Below are positions 10,943 through 28,518 of a stretch of 64,000 nt of DNA, one piece after another. The notes below the pieces were generated by a model. That model was given only the letters and a program-made list of their open reading frames with translations. It had not been told where the DNA came from and made no database searches. This DNA comes from Styela clava (taxonomy: Eukaryota > Chordata > Ascidiacea > Stolidobranchia > Styelidae): NCBI RefSeq assembly GCF_964204865.1, contig NC_135251.1:29550943-29614942 (forward strand). The letters are read 5' to 3'. How positions within the stretch are numbered: the first letter of the stretch is position 1; every line of letters begins with the position of its first letter. The translations under genes were made by a program, and so were the position numbers.

Positions 10943-13900
10943 ATGAAATATTCAATTAAGATTATTGGCCTGGCAGGAGCTTTACTTCTTACGAAAGGCA
11001 GGATAACTGTGTAATGTTTCATTATTTATTTTTATAATTTGTTTAATTCAATAATTCTGGTTAATGTAGTCGTTATCTGGTAACTGCCAGACCAGGCAGG
11101 CTTTTCATTGAGGGGATACTACTACTTTGTTTTGGGCAAAATTCATAAAAATAGTCTCAGTAATTCTATGCAATGTATGCTTACTTGTAGGAATATCGTA
11201 TTTGGACGCCGAACCGTGTGAAAGATACCCACCCGATTACATTTATGATCGCAATGGGGAAATAGAATCACCGAGGAATGATAGTGAATGTGGAGGGTGG
11301 AATTATTGTCGTTGGCTATTTCATTTTCCCCTTCACGAGCAGACTATATTCAAAATGACTTTTACGGCAAACCAAACCCCAAAAGAAAGAGGCCTGATAA
11401 GGGTTTATAGTTTGCTCCCCGGAACTGGAATATGTAAGTGTATTTATTCATGGCTTACAGGTTATAATTAGTAACTTTTTTGAAGCCACTAATTTTTTTC
11501 TTTTTCGATTTTTAAGAAATCGTTTCGTTATCTATATTTTTCACTTTTTTGATTGGAAATTATACTTTGGGAGTCAAAGGTAAATTTTGCGGCCTCTTGT
11601 CACGGCTGACAATCTTTTATCTCGGGCCCAAAGTTGAGTCATAGTAAAACTCAAGTCCGAATTCAGAAGATTCAAATGAGACCTGACTCTGACGACTGAT
11701 CTCGATAGAGGCCAATAGACCAGCGGTGTCCAAACTGCGGCCCGTCGGACGAATTCGTGCGGTCCGCGGGAAGATTTACAGCCGATCCTCAACCAGCCGT
11801 TTCCAATAAAATTTTCCAGAGCAAACCTAAGTGTAGCCCAGATAAGCACTGTTCTTGTGTATCGTACTATGTATCGTACTATCGTGATGGTATATTACAT
11901 CAAAGCACGCAACCAAAGCATATTATGAATAAGCGACGACAAGAGAGGACGAAACTCGGCAGTTACAACAAAAAATTGTTGTTTGCCTAATACTTCATAT
12001 ATCTTTTTCGGCCTTTTAAGTCTTATAATTTGAAAATACATTTCGAGTTCGCGCACAATGAAAATACGGAAAAAAACGCCGTACACATTCGTCATATTAA
12101 ATTTCAATTTATGACAAGTTATTTAATGTGAGGTTCGCGACAAAAATAAAATATGATTTGCGGCCTCAGAAAGCATTTGAGTTGGACAAGGCTGTACTAG
12201 ACAACAAGCAGATGTATCTAACAACATAAAACCATAAACAAACTTCGTATGTATAATTGTAATCAACGACCAGTATGGAAATCACACATAAAAACCCCCT
12301 TTTTAATTTAAGCGTATAACATTCATTGGAACAGAGAAAATAAATCCTTTTTCTATATTATACAGTACCTGGTTTTTCCTGGTATGGCTTCAACCCAGAC
12401 TCTGATCAAACATGTTGGATCGCTTATACCTCCGATATCTGCTTGAACGAAACAAAGAAGCTTAAATGCGAAACTAGAAACTGGTTGTCCAATGTAAATG
12501 GTTCAATGGTCATATTTGAATGCAAACCTTCCAAATTACAATTCAAACTGTCCTATGAATACATTGACTGTAAAACAGGTAAAACTACTTTCCAATTTAG
12601 CTAAATAATAACACGCTCAATGCGAATTTATAACACACTCAGTGATCATTCACAGGTATAAGTCCCATAAGTATATATGATCACGTGCGCCGATTGAATT
12701 TACGTTAACATTACAGAATCTAGACTGCTCACGTCTTATGTCAAGTAAAAGTGTAATGTACGGATCATAAAACTTAAACTTACGCTCTCATCTTCCATTC
12801 CAGGAAAGAGTAGTCGTACTTCTCCAACCACTACATCCCCGGGTAAAACCAGCCAATCACCAGTAATTACTTCATCAATCACACAGGAAAACAAACATAA
12901 AAACCACACCGACCAGTCAGAAGATTCACCATCTCGGAGTACCACGTCGTTGCAAACAGTACACCAATCACCAAAAACTTCTGCACCAACTACCAATAAA
13001 GGTGAAAACACCAGCGATCAATCAGAATCTTCTTTTTCCGTGAAAACCACTCCTCAACAATCACTTGGTTCAACTTCTACTATGCTTCCACAAGCAAGTA
13101 TTCAAGTGTCTACGATTTCTGCGTCAACTCAACAGCAGAATGCGGAGTCTACTGAATTGAACCCTAAACTTGTTTCTATCTCTCTTATGACAATTGCAAT
13201 AGTCTCTGGAAGCATAGTAGCAGTTATAGTGATAGCAGGAGTAATTGGAGTCTGGATCTATAGGAAAAGAAGGTGAATTCACTTTTTGCGTTCTCCATCA
13301 GGTTGTGCAGTCACCAAAAGACGATGGTTTTTAATGTATTTTTAAATATTTGATCAAAACAACGACTACATAATGAAATAAGTCACTAATGAGTAAAAAA
13401 ACGAGCAACCACATATTATGTTATATAATATAACGACGTTAACAAAAACTAAACACGTATAATGTCTTGCTATATTAGCAGGTAATAGATTTTCGTTCGG
13501 ATTGGATTCGAATCCACAGCCCTGCAGTATAGGTAAATACCAACCAATTAAAAGAATGAGTAGCTTATTCTGTAAAAAACCTTCCGGTCATTCCAAACTT
13601 ATTAACTCTATACTTACTAGTAGTTGCTATCAGCAACGTAGGTCTCGATGTCAAATATTAATTAATCAAACATGAACAAATAATATATATGGCGTCATAG
13701 TGACAGCAACTAACACAGTAAAACGTCTTGCTTGAATAGGATGCTTTTCGTAGCTTTGTCGGGAGCGAATAAATTAATAATAATAAATCTAAGATTATAT
13801 TCGTTTCTAGACTTCAACATCGAGAAGAAAGCATTCCAGTGCATTATCGGAAACGTCCGTTACCGACACCTCCTCCGGTGTACGAAGAGATAGGCATTTC

Positions 13901-14252
13901 CCGGGGACCAATACAACAAACCGAACCATCTGGCGATCATAAGGATGATTATCGCAGACCATCTTCTGAAGCTAAAAAGGGGTCACAAATCAATAAATAT
14001 CTTACAGCGATGTACTCAAGAGAAAATCGTCAAGAAGGCAATGTCAACGATGGATATGAAAATACTGGTTATATTACAGAACCAGAATTTACTGCTCCAG
14101 TTGACACTCCACCTAATGGATATCTGGAACCAATGACGCACACGAGCCTTTCTCGCCATGAGGTTGTATACGAAGTTACATATGTCGATGGTGATTTTAC
14201 TGATCCAGATTATATTTATCCGGAAACTGTCCCATCACGCAGAATCCAATAA
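10943..14252 (+). CDS. Single-pass receptor with CUB-like ectodomain and Tyr-rich tail, copy B
   Basis: Paralogue of the gene at 4654-7896. Exons 10943-10997, 11191-11433, 12366-12578, 12804-13272 and 13811-14252 give 473 residues with the same domains. The signal peptide has one extra Gly (MKYSIKIIGLAGALLLTKG). The first intron starts GC (AAAG|GCAGGA) where copy A has GT, so splicing of the signal exon may be weaker or need a GC-AG intron. Otherwise the frame is intact. I count about 17 amino-acid changes against about 9 silent changes from A. All six ectodomain changes in exons 1-3 are replacements, for example R to L and S to A in exon 2 and G to A and K to N in exon 3. In the tail, ENTSFITEP of copy A is ENTGYITEP here, adding a tyrosine, and the proline run is extended (PLPTPPPVYEEI). 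Confidence 0.82.
11721..12194. mobile_element. hAT-type MITE in intron 2 of receptor B
   Basis: Same element and same termini as at 5427-5839, about 60 bp longer because a block near 11965-12020 (with CAACAAAAAATTGTTG) is retained here and missing in A. Copied with the locus. Confidence 0.7.
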
Positions 14253-14423
14253 ATATCGTGTCGATTCCTTTCTGATTACGGGTCGGACAAATATACTTGA
14301 AGATCTTTTGTTTTTCTGCTTTTATATTTTGAACAGTATTTGAAATTTATATTATAAATAGTTTACACTAGAATGTGATTAGTACGATCTTATAATATTC
14401 TGTTCGATAGCAATTTACATCCG

Positions 14424-14429
14424 AATAAA
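14424..14429 (+). terminator. Candidate poly(A) signal of receptor B
   Basis: AATAAA at the position equivalent to 8068-8073 in unit A, about 170 bases after the stop codon. Confidence 0.4.
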
Positions 14430-15267
14430 CTGTTCATCTGGCATAAAAATATAACCATGTTTAACTTTTCTACAAAATGTTATAAATCATGATATAAAAA
14501 CCAACGACAAATTTTACATGAAACATGACTTCATCTAAATTCTACAAAACATGAATTTTAAATGGAAAAGGTTTTGTTCAAACCAAGTTTCTTATCGGCA
14601 GTTTAATTTTATTGCACTATTGAATATTCCGAAAAAAAAATTAACATTTATGTCGTCGAACCTTGTTGTCGAAGTTGCAGCCAAACTTTTTGACTGATAA
14701 AGAATCACGCTCAAATGAATTCAAGTCGAGATTTTGTCGGAGTCAAAATTATTACTAACTTAGGGACAGATGTTCTGTACATTCAAATCTTCGGGGTATT
14801 ATTGAAAATTTGAACATTCCAAAAAAAAAAAAAATTAGAACCTCACAGCCATGCGCCATTATTGACTCATTGACATTATTGACATTATTAGTTTGTAGAA
14901 TATCAATATCACCTCTACCGATTTCGAAATATATCACTTATGTTAAGCCGCTTTAATCCAATTTCCACGTACAGACATAAGCACCAACAAAAGATATCTT
15001 CTTAATAATGTTTTGAATACCTTTTTAATTCAGGCGACATGAAATCAATACAACGCTAATAAATATGATTGAAACAAGTTTGTCAGCTGAAGTATTTTCG
15101 AAAAAGAATTCGATTTTTGCTGAAATTATTAGATTTAAGAATTCCAAAAACATTTCGATTTTGTTTTCGAGTTGCTGTGCCTTTATTCGTGTCATATCAC
15201 TCAACAAAAACTTGTGGCAAAATTATTGGATCACTAAATATTATTTTCTCATTGAATTTTATTTGGA

Positions 15268-17606
15268 GTTGGAGTTGATTGCAGATGTATGTTTATCCAT
15301 GCGTAACTGTCTAATTGTCTCATAAGTCTTGAATACTTAAGGTTTCTAAATGTATCCATAAAGAACTTACTATCATTTTAGAATGCCGACAAATTTCCGC
15401 TGAAAATGTCGCTTAATTTAAAGTACTGAAATTGCACCATACGTTGTTTGCTCATTCGAGTTTTTAACAAGTTTAAATATTTCTGCCGCCCGTTTTAGAA
15501 ATGAAAGTTGCTGACTGCCTCTTTTATATCGACATAAATACTCCTCAAAAGTCAAAACAAATGATTGTATACAAGGTGGGTTTTGAGATGGAGCTAACTT
15601 ATAACCAATTCATTTATTATTATATTACTTACCTTTGTGGGATAGAGTGGAACTATCTCTGACTGTCAGTATCAAAAGAATTTAACCTTTGCCAGTCGAA
15701 CCTGAGACTGCGATTCCGATATTATCGGAAATCGTGGCCACCATTGCATTGCGCGTTCGGATGCTCGGACTGTCGCCATGGTATCTGAATCATTATCTAT
15801 TCTTTGTTATAGCCTACCTTGAGTATGGAAGGATTGTATTAAATGTACATTTGTTTTATTCGCTTGACCTTGGTATATTATGGCCCGGCCCTATATATAT
15901 GACTATACGTCGCTGATATCTATCTGACATCAGTTTGGGGTGACAGTGCTAGTTCCAATCTAAATCGTTAACCACGGTCAATTCATTAAACAACTTCATC
16001 CTATTATACATTTTTGCGAGCTGTGTAATTCCAAGTACAACTCCAAGGATTACAGATCGGCTTTAAAAAACGTTTAATTTTTTCATACATTTTCACTTGT
16101 TGGGACAATGGTGGCTGAATTTCTCATATTTTTTCTTGATAAGTTATATCTACTCCCATATTGCTCATTTCTGATGACGTCGACGATTCGTGATATATTT
16201 CACAGTATTTGTGTAATCAAATATTCCCAACTTACAGAAATCTCATCTGAGAGTTTATTATTAAAATGTCGTTACGTGGTTACTAGATTCAGTCAATAAT
16301 TCCTTATTGCCAGCCATTAATATATATATATATATATGTCATTCGCTATGTATTTGCCGAGGTGGCAACACAACACAGTGAGAATTTGCCGTAGAGGCAC
16401 AAGCTGTCATCATTGAAGAGTTTAAATGTCCAGTAAATATCAAGACACTGTCTCGTATACCTTTACAGTGTTTCTGCCATAAAACATATAAAAATAGATT
16501 AAATCAGCCGTTATAAAATTTTATTTTGTGTGTGACTGACAGAACACCAGAGAGTCAGCTAAACAAAGCAAACGTCGCTTATCAAAGAGAAAAAGTGGAG
16601 AGGAACGAAGAATTACATAGTGGAATGGAAATCGTGGATTCGAGTGCTGAATTTGTCTAGGGGCCTAGTTATGGTTATTTGCACAACCGATATGACAAGG
16701 CTTCTCGTCGTCTCATGCACTTATCCACAATGAACCCTTCAAAAACATTTTCATTCTATGATTCACGACGACTAACTGCGGACACGTATTAACTTCTTTC
16801 TTGCAAACAAAGCCCTGTTCTATTACGGTTTTTACCACCATCAAATCAACGCACCTGAAACAAATACATATTTGGTTTACGATTCCCCGTACCCATGGAT
16901 TGGCAACCGGGGATAGGTCAGGGTTAGAAATATCATAAAGCTGTCTTTTCTTCTACTTCTCTATCCCATGTTATAGATATTTCAGGAATGGCCAACACGT
17001 CTCGAGTCGTCGATCGCGTCTGATGTTGAGTGAATTTAATAACATACCGCAAAAAATTGCCTTGAACCCGTTTCATGCAGCGCCGGTTGTGTAGGGTGAC
17101 CATATTTCCAAATCCTGAAACGAGGACACATCGTTTGGTAGAACCATATTATTCCACCTCTGCCTGAGATATATAAATTATATATCTACTAAATTCTCTA
17201 GGATTAAACTTAGAAGCGAAAATAGACGATGTGACGACAATGCAATAATGCATTCTTGTCTTGTCAACGAGCAACTGTAGCCGCAAGTAATGCACTCCGC
17301 TTCGCTATCAGTTCGATCTTTTCTAAATCTAAAGCATGGATACTTGACGTAAAACATACTGGTGTAAACTATTTATGATATGACGTAAAAGATAATTGCA
17401 AAACAACACGATTTTTACGTGATAAAGTATGCATTTAACCGAGAGCAGTGGTTCTTAACTATTGCAGGTCTGCCAAACCCCGAACGCTATTGTGCAAGCT
17501 CCCTTTTAACCCCATTCCACGGTTGAAATTAGAAGCGCAATTAGAACTTCACAATAGGGAAGGAAATTTTGTGAAGGGTTAAAGAAAATGAACATTGTGA
17601 TGTAAC
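15268..17606. other. Gene-free stretch with repeat fragments
   Basis: No reading frame here has gene-like features. A SINE 3'-part fragment lies at about 16821-16868. AGGGTGACCATATTTCC near 17093 and CAGTGGTTCTTAACT at 17447 look like single termini of DNA transposons whose partners I could not find. A (TA)n tract lies near 16319. Confidence 0.5.
16821..16868 (+). repeat. SINE 3'-part fragment
   Basis: TTACGG...CCACCATCAA...CTGAAACAAATA is shared with 54544-54592 (TTACGG...CCACCATCAA...CTGAAACAAATA). Two dispersed copies of the same short block with similar spacing suggest a SINE tail. The family is unknown to me. Confidence 0.5.
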
Positions 17607-19763
17607 TAGGGTTGGATTATCCGGATAGCGGTTAACCGGATAACCGGTTAACCAAGAGGTATTTTGCTATCTGATATCCGGATATTATTGTAACGGTTAA
17701 CCGGATACTAGAGCAGTATTAATAATGCATATGCGCATTAGTGATTTTTATATTTTTTGTTGAGTGGCCACCAACGACTAACATACCGGCCACTGACATC
17801 TCTCAGAGAATATAATAATCACTTATATCCACACTACTCGGCCTATATTTTAGTCATCCGTGTAATGCTGGAGTGAATTTGACTAAAGTATTACATCACA
17901 AAACACGCAGAAAAATGTGATTATTGCATATTTGCGTTATAGAAGAGCCCGACTTACCTTAAAGTAAAAGCATTTCTACTCTAGATATGAAAATAAATGG
18001 TAAGCTGCACGAACAAATCCAATTTCTTATTTTAGCGATCTTGAAAATTCATCAAATTTGAGCTGTTATTGCAATTCCAATGAGTATAATTTATTTAGTA
18101 CAATAAATGCAGATATAAATTAGCTTATAGCGTAAATATAAACTGCTTATAGTTATATATCAACATTTTCGAGAGAAAAGTCGGGTTCAGTCTCGTCGGT
18201 ATATAACGCCGATAATTGTTTTATTTCGCCCGGAACTGAAATGGCCGCAGTATGTTATCTATCGTCGTATCTATCTATCGTTAAGAGAGTAGATCTGAAA
18301 CACACATTTTTGACTGAAAATAAGGAAGTGAATGCTAACGAAAATACCACGACTCTTGTTTTATGAGCCAGTGATAGATAAAACAAGACTCTATTTTAGG
18401 CGCTGTTGAATCGCCAAAATTTCGTAATAATTGTATTTAATGAATTTACAACAAGGGTAACTTTTCACGGGATGTAACTTCTTTTCAAATTAAAACTGCC
18501 ATAATGCCGATGTTAATTCCCCAAATAATCACGCGACGCGGAAGAAAACGATCGGCGATGATAACAAAATTAGCCTGTAAAATTTGACCGCCTTTATTAG
18601 TGACGTTTTCGAAAATTTCAAAAAGAGGAGGAAAAGGCTGTTATTACATTTATGGTTTTTATGGAACTTTCACAAACAAATTTGTTTGAAAATGGTCTAT
18701 AATATTTCAGCAAAGTTTAATTTGACAGACTCTGTATCGTGTCATGTTTTTCGTTTACTCATTTAGGGTGGTAAGTAAAGTTGTTCAAAAACTGGCGCAG
18801 CATTGTTTTGGCTCTGTTAATTTAGTTTAAAAGGTATTCGAATGGAAATAGATTTGAAGTTGTGGCCTAATTAGTACAAACGTGAGAATATTTACAGTGA
18901 CATGTTAAATAAGTGAAGTTTTCAAATTAGAAGAAATTTCTGACCACTTCGGTTTTTTCATATTCATCAATTTGCTTTGTTATTAAAAATTTTGTTCAAA
19001 TTACTTATATTTTCCTATACACTTCACGGAATTTGTCCCCCCTATATTCTATTTTTTTTGAATAATTCTCTCCCCGAAATAAAATGTTCGAAATGCACGA
19101 TTTTTTGTGTTCATGATTTCATTTATATGTATGCTCTTATGGTATATATTAACAAAGTTTATTTCGTCGTGCAAGAAATCACAAAATATTATAGAACACA
19201 AAATACTATACATGACAATTTTAAATTTCATTGCAATTGATAGGAAGGTGCGGATGATCAGAAACGATCATTGTGAGTCTGCGACACTAAAATTTAGTAC
19301 GAGTCAAAATTTAAAGAAAAGAGGCTCTGGACACAAAAAGAAACTTTTAAAAAAATTAACAATAAAGTAGAAATAATATAAATATTATTTACATATTATT
19401 TGAATAGTAGAAAATAACTTAGCAGTCGGGGGAAAAACAATTAGGACACAATATTTCCAAAAAATGTTTCATTTTATTATTCCGCTGTACATCGGTACGA
19501 TTACTGAGCTTAAATTATTATTTATTGACACATGCAATATTAAAATGCACAATCATTCTTATTCAAGAAAAATAATACATATGTGAGTATTTACAACAGA
19601 ATTGTGTGGTGGGTCCTTGGTCAATTCACCGCGAAAAAACCTGCGAAATCGGTTCTCTAAAATCAGCAGTAACTATCCAGTTAATCGGATATTTAAAATA
19701 CGCAATACCCGGATATATCCGTTATCCGGATAGTGAAAATTATAGGTATCCGAACTAACCCTA
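17607..19763. mobile_element. hAT-type element, 2157 bp, probably non-autonomous
   Basis: Perfect 8-bp target duplications GATGTAAC flank it (17599-17606 and 19764-19771). The ends are TAGGGTTGGATTATCCGGAT and, inverted, TAGGGTTAGTTCGGATACC. Both subterminal regions are rich in the words ATCCGGATA, GTTAACCGG and TTATCCGG, as expected for transposase-binding repeats. The interior is AT-rich and has only short frames (60-87 codons) without recognisable transposase motifs, so I call it non-autonomous. Confidence 0.92.
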
Positions 19764-19771
19764 GATGTAAC

Positions 19772-22700
19772 CTTATAAACCAATATGTAGCGTGGAAATA
19801 GTCATTGTTGTGTCACTTATTTCCTACATTCAACCTGTTCGTAAAACTGAGCTACAATTTATTATAAGAATAAAAATGAGGCGCACGCACTAACTTAAAA
19901 CCCCAAGGTTTGTCATAACAACCCAAAGTATTTTCAACCTATTTTGTATTCGGGGTTTATTAAAGTATTTATCAACCTATATCGTCACGCTAATAACCGA
20001 GTTGCGTAAGTCATTTTTGGCGGTTTTGAGTTTTTCATAAAACAGGTATTTATGTAATGCTACGCACGTACACGTGTCCAACAAGGAAAACGATACTCGG
20101 GGAAACATCCATAGATGTGAAATCCTATTATATATATATGAATTATTCCTACCATATCTCTTTCATGTTAAATTACTTCCAATACGTTAGCTTGTTTTAA
20201 TGATAAGGAATAAACATTTTTTCCACCAGTTTTTGATTTTAATTATTGCGGATACATCGTTCGCGTGGTGATATTGTCTTAGCATAGACTGGGATCTACA
20301 TGAATCAAATTCTTGGAGTTTTCTGAATCACATGCAAATAGTATGGAAGGTTAGAAAGGGTGATTTCAGGAAGGGTCGTTTTCTGTTTTTATTTATTTCA
20401 TGTGTATCATTTTCTATCTTGGTTCTTGCATGACGGAAACAAATAACTGGAATGTATTACTGATGCAATCGTAAATACAACAGCTAGTTCAATTGGATTT
20501 TTGTAATGAAAAATGATCACATTCCTTTTTGATATTTTAAATTAAGTTAGTTGCATAATTTATTTTGAAGAACAAATTTGTGGAGAAAACCTTTTCTAGT
20601 GAATGGATACTTCGAGATCTTAACTATGATCTTTCATGCATATCATTATGCACGCATGCATTTTGAATAAATATTCATCCGCAGTATTTTTAAACTTACC
20701 AATAAAATATATCATCACATGTTTTACGCAATATCGATTTCATTATAATTGTTGAGTCACATAAGCAGTAAATTTCATGATATCATTGAAATAAATAATA
20801 TCAATTGAAGGCATGATATATTTGTGCATATACACTGGAAGCAGTTCCATTTCCTGCATAAAATAACGATGCATGCCTGCCATTCCGTCGCTGGACTAGT
20901 TTTGTGGGCGTTTCTGGGGCAGTTTGTTTTTTCGGAGCCTTCTTGTTTCAAGTTTGTCGGTGTTATTTGAATTTTGTTCGCAGTGGATGACGATCGCGCG
21001 TACGGACTGGATGCATCTTTTTGTGTTTAAATATTTGGTGAGTTTAATTTATCTTTTAAACTTCAATTTAGCATTTTTTTTGCAGTCTGAAACCAAAGAG
21101 TTTCCTGCGCTTGTACCGGTACCGTACCAGTATCATCACATCTCCTTATCGTACAGCTGTGCGGCATGGATTTTGACATTCAGACATTTGTGAGTTTACA
21201 TATTTACTGTGGCAGTATGGTACTGTCGTATGTTTTACTCATTCAATGGTCAGCTCGTGCAGTTATCATGTTATAGGCCTAATACGAATACCGACCCCGA
21301 GTCACTTCCGATCGGAAGTGATTATTCCCACATTTTACCAGTAATCCGTCCTCCGCATAACCACTCCATTGTCTGATTGCTGGATTGTGCAGTTGTGCCT
21401 AGCCTTGTCATGTTGATTATGGCTGTTTGAGAGATTGAATTAATCCCATCAATTTGTTACTGCAGTGTTGTGTTAATAATATACCGGTACTGATATAATG
21501 CTACTTTCCTAATCTGCTACGATAATGCAGTAAGGCTGCAATGATTTAAATTCAGAAATTGGGGTTGTTGACTGATTACAGGATTATGGGTTTATGCCAA
21601 GTTCTTCATTTGGTATTATTATTTGCAGTAATCTGGTAATGTATTATCGTCTTACTTTCAGACTTTATATAGTTCTATAGTCCTGTAGTCCAGATTGGTA
21701 AGAATTGAACCAGATCCTCAATTTACTGAACTTGAGATTTAAAGCAGTACCGTACTCCAGTACTGCAGTAAGTTAGTTTCTTGGCTGAATTTGAAGTCAT
21801 AGACTTTTCTAAACTTATCAGATAAGTTTGCGCTTGACCCAAGGCTCATGGACAGTCTGCTTCATAGGTATAGCCTATATTACAGTATTAGGTAAATACA
21901 TAACTGTCAATGATAAGGGAAAGAGCGAAAAGACAGCGTCAGAGCTCCGGCGAGAAACTCCCGATTGCTTGACAGAGAGTTGTAATCAAAGTTGGTTTGA
22001 AAAATAGTTACGTTTCTACTTTTTCTTAATTTGGCTTATTGATCATTACTTGCATTGCAAGACAGTGTATTCTAGCGCACACTGTATGTACACTAGACGA
22101 ACTAGACGCTATACATAATAGCAAAGGTGGTTGGATGCGTTATCACATTTTAATTGAGGTTATGTTGGTCAACTTTTGCTATTTTCTCATCGAAGACTCA
22201 AATCAACATGAATTCACTTTGGAGTTTTTCTAAATGAGATCCTAACATGTAATGTAAATGTGATCATTGCAGCATTGGGGCTTTCTAAAATATGATAGAT
22301 CGGGATACAATATGTAGTTGTGCTATTCTGGGAATTAAATCCATATATCCGCTGTTAACTGTTCCATCAGGAATAATGATGAGTGTCGTAAATTTGTAAT
22401 AGAACCATATGCTAGGTATCTGAACTCTTTTTATATTATCGATATTTGGCAAATATTGCTTGCTGTATTTATACCAGTTACTAAGATACCCGGTCATTTT
22501 TCTGACGGGCTGTATTAGTTTAAAATTAATGGTGCAATACAGTATTCAGTGTTTATTCATGAGAAATTTTTTTGATATAATGAATTTACTTACCATACTT
22601 ACTAATTTACTGAATCTCTGCTATAATTCTCAAATATACTGAAATGTTTGATTTATTGGCATGTCTTTTATTAGGATACAGACAGTACAAAATTATACTT

Positions 22701-23404
22701 ATAACTGTGAGCACTTATAATTTTAGCTTATACAAGCTGTATTAGGTCATTATTTGCATTAGCACAAATGCCTAGATTTACCAAGGTTGCGTCTGTTTAA
22801 TTCAATCTGTGAACAAGTCAAATTTCCCTTCAAGATCCCTTCAGTATGATTCTCATCTCAATCAGTTTAATAATGTTGATAAATATTGCAAAACTTGTTT
22901 TAGTGTGCTAGTCACCATTAGGAAAATTCTTTATGATTTATTATGCTAACAGAAGAATCAGGCTTCAAAGTTTAGGTAGCTGTTGACAATTGTATATATT
23001 AAATATAGATTTTTTTTAAAAATATATTTGTACTTGGGGATTAAATGAGTGTTAATGTTCTAATTTAAATTTTTATAAAGATAGTCTTGAAATTACAAAG
23101 TTGGTACAGCTTTCTAATTTTTTCATTCAGAATTATCAATATTAATTTGTATAACGAACAGATTGCAGTTTTTTTTTGGTGAAATAATAGGCCAACCCTG
23201 GGGTCATTTTTCATATCTAATAATGCTTAAATATTTCATCACTCAGTGTTTATGAATATGGCTTATGTAGGCTATATACAAGGCTGTCCCAAGTCAGTCT
23301 TTTTATTTGATGTTTTACATTAACATCATTTGTGAGCGTTTGGTTCTGACAATGAATTTTTTTGGTAATATATCTTTTTACCCCTAATGAATTGATCATT
23401 ACAG
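19772..23404. other. Upstream region of the ELAV-like gene; possible 5' UTR exon
   Basis: No protein-coding gene is supported. Around 20880-21200 the sequence is less AT-rich and ends at plausible donors (ATATTTG|GTGAGT at 21037/21038 and CATTT|GTGAGT near 21190), so an untranslated first exon of the ELAV gene may lie here. This is a guess from composition and splice sites only. The ETS-type palindrome at 21302 is nearby. Confidence 0.3.
21302..21321. promoter_or_regulatory. Perfect 20-bp palindrome made of two ETS-type cores
   Basis: TCACTTCCGATCGGAAGTGA reads the same on both strands and places two CGGAAGTG cores back to back. CGGAAGT is the consensus core bound by ETS factors and is common in promoters. 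It lies in the GC-richer island about 2.1 kb before the first ELAV coding exon. Function is inferred. Confidence 0.4.
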
Positions 23405-23412
23405 ATTTCAAC

Positions 23413-28518
<5,106 letters not shown>

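Larger units (their letters stand above)
8931..15267 (+). repeat. Tandem segmental duplication, unit B
   Basis: Second copy of the unit that begins at 2716. It ends near 15267, where TTTATTTGGA, also found at the A/B junction (8924-8933), continues into unique sequence. The shared TTGGA at the outer and inner boundaries is a microhomology that could have seeded the duplication. Differences from A include the 101-bp block at 9004-9104, loss of about 50 bp near 10205, and about 58 extra bases near 11965-12020. Confidence 0.95.

Noticed and set aside
17607..19763. Transposase gene inside the hAT-type element
   Set aside because: Only AT-rich frames of 60-87 codons exist, with no hAT dimerisation or catalytic motifs that I can recognise.
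20924..21193. 89-codon plus-strand frame upstream of ELAV
   Set aside because: No family resemblance and no splice continuity into the ELAV frame; more likely untranslated exon or intergenic DNA.
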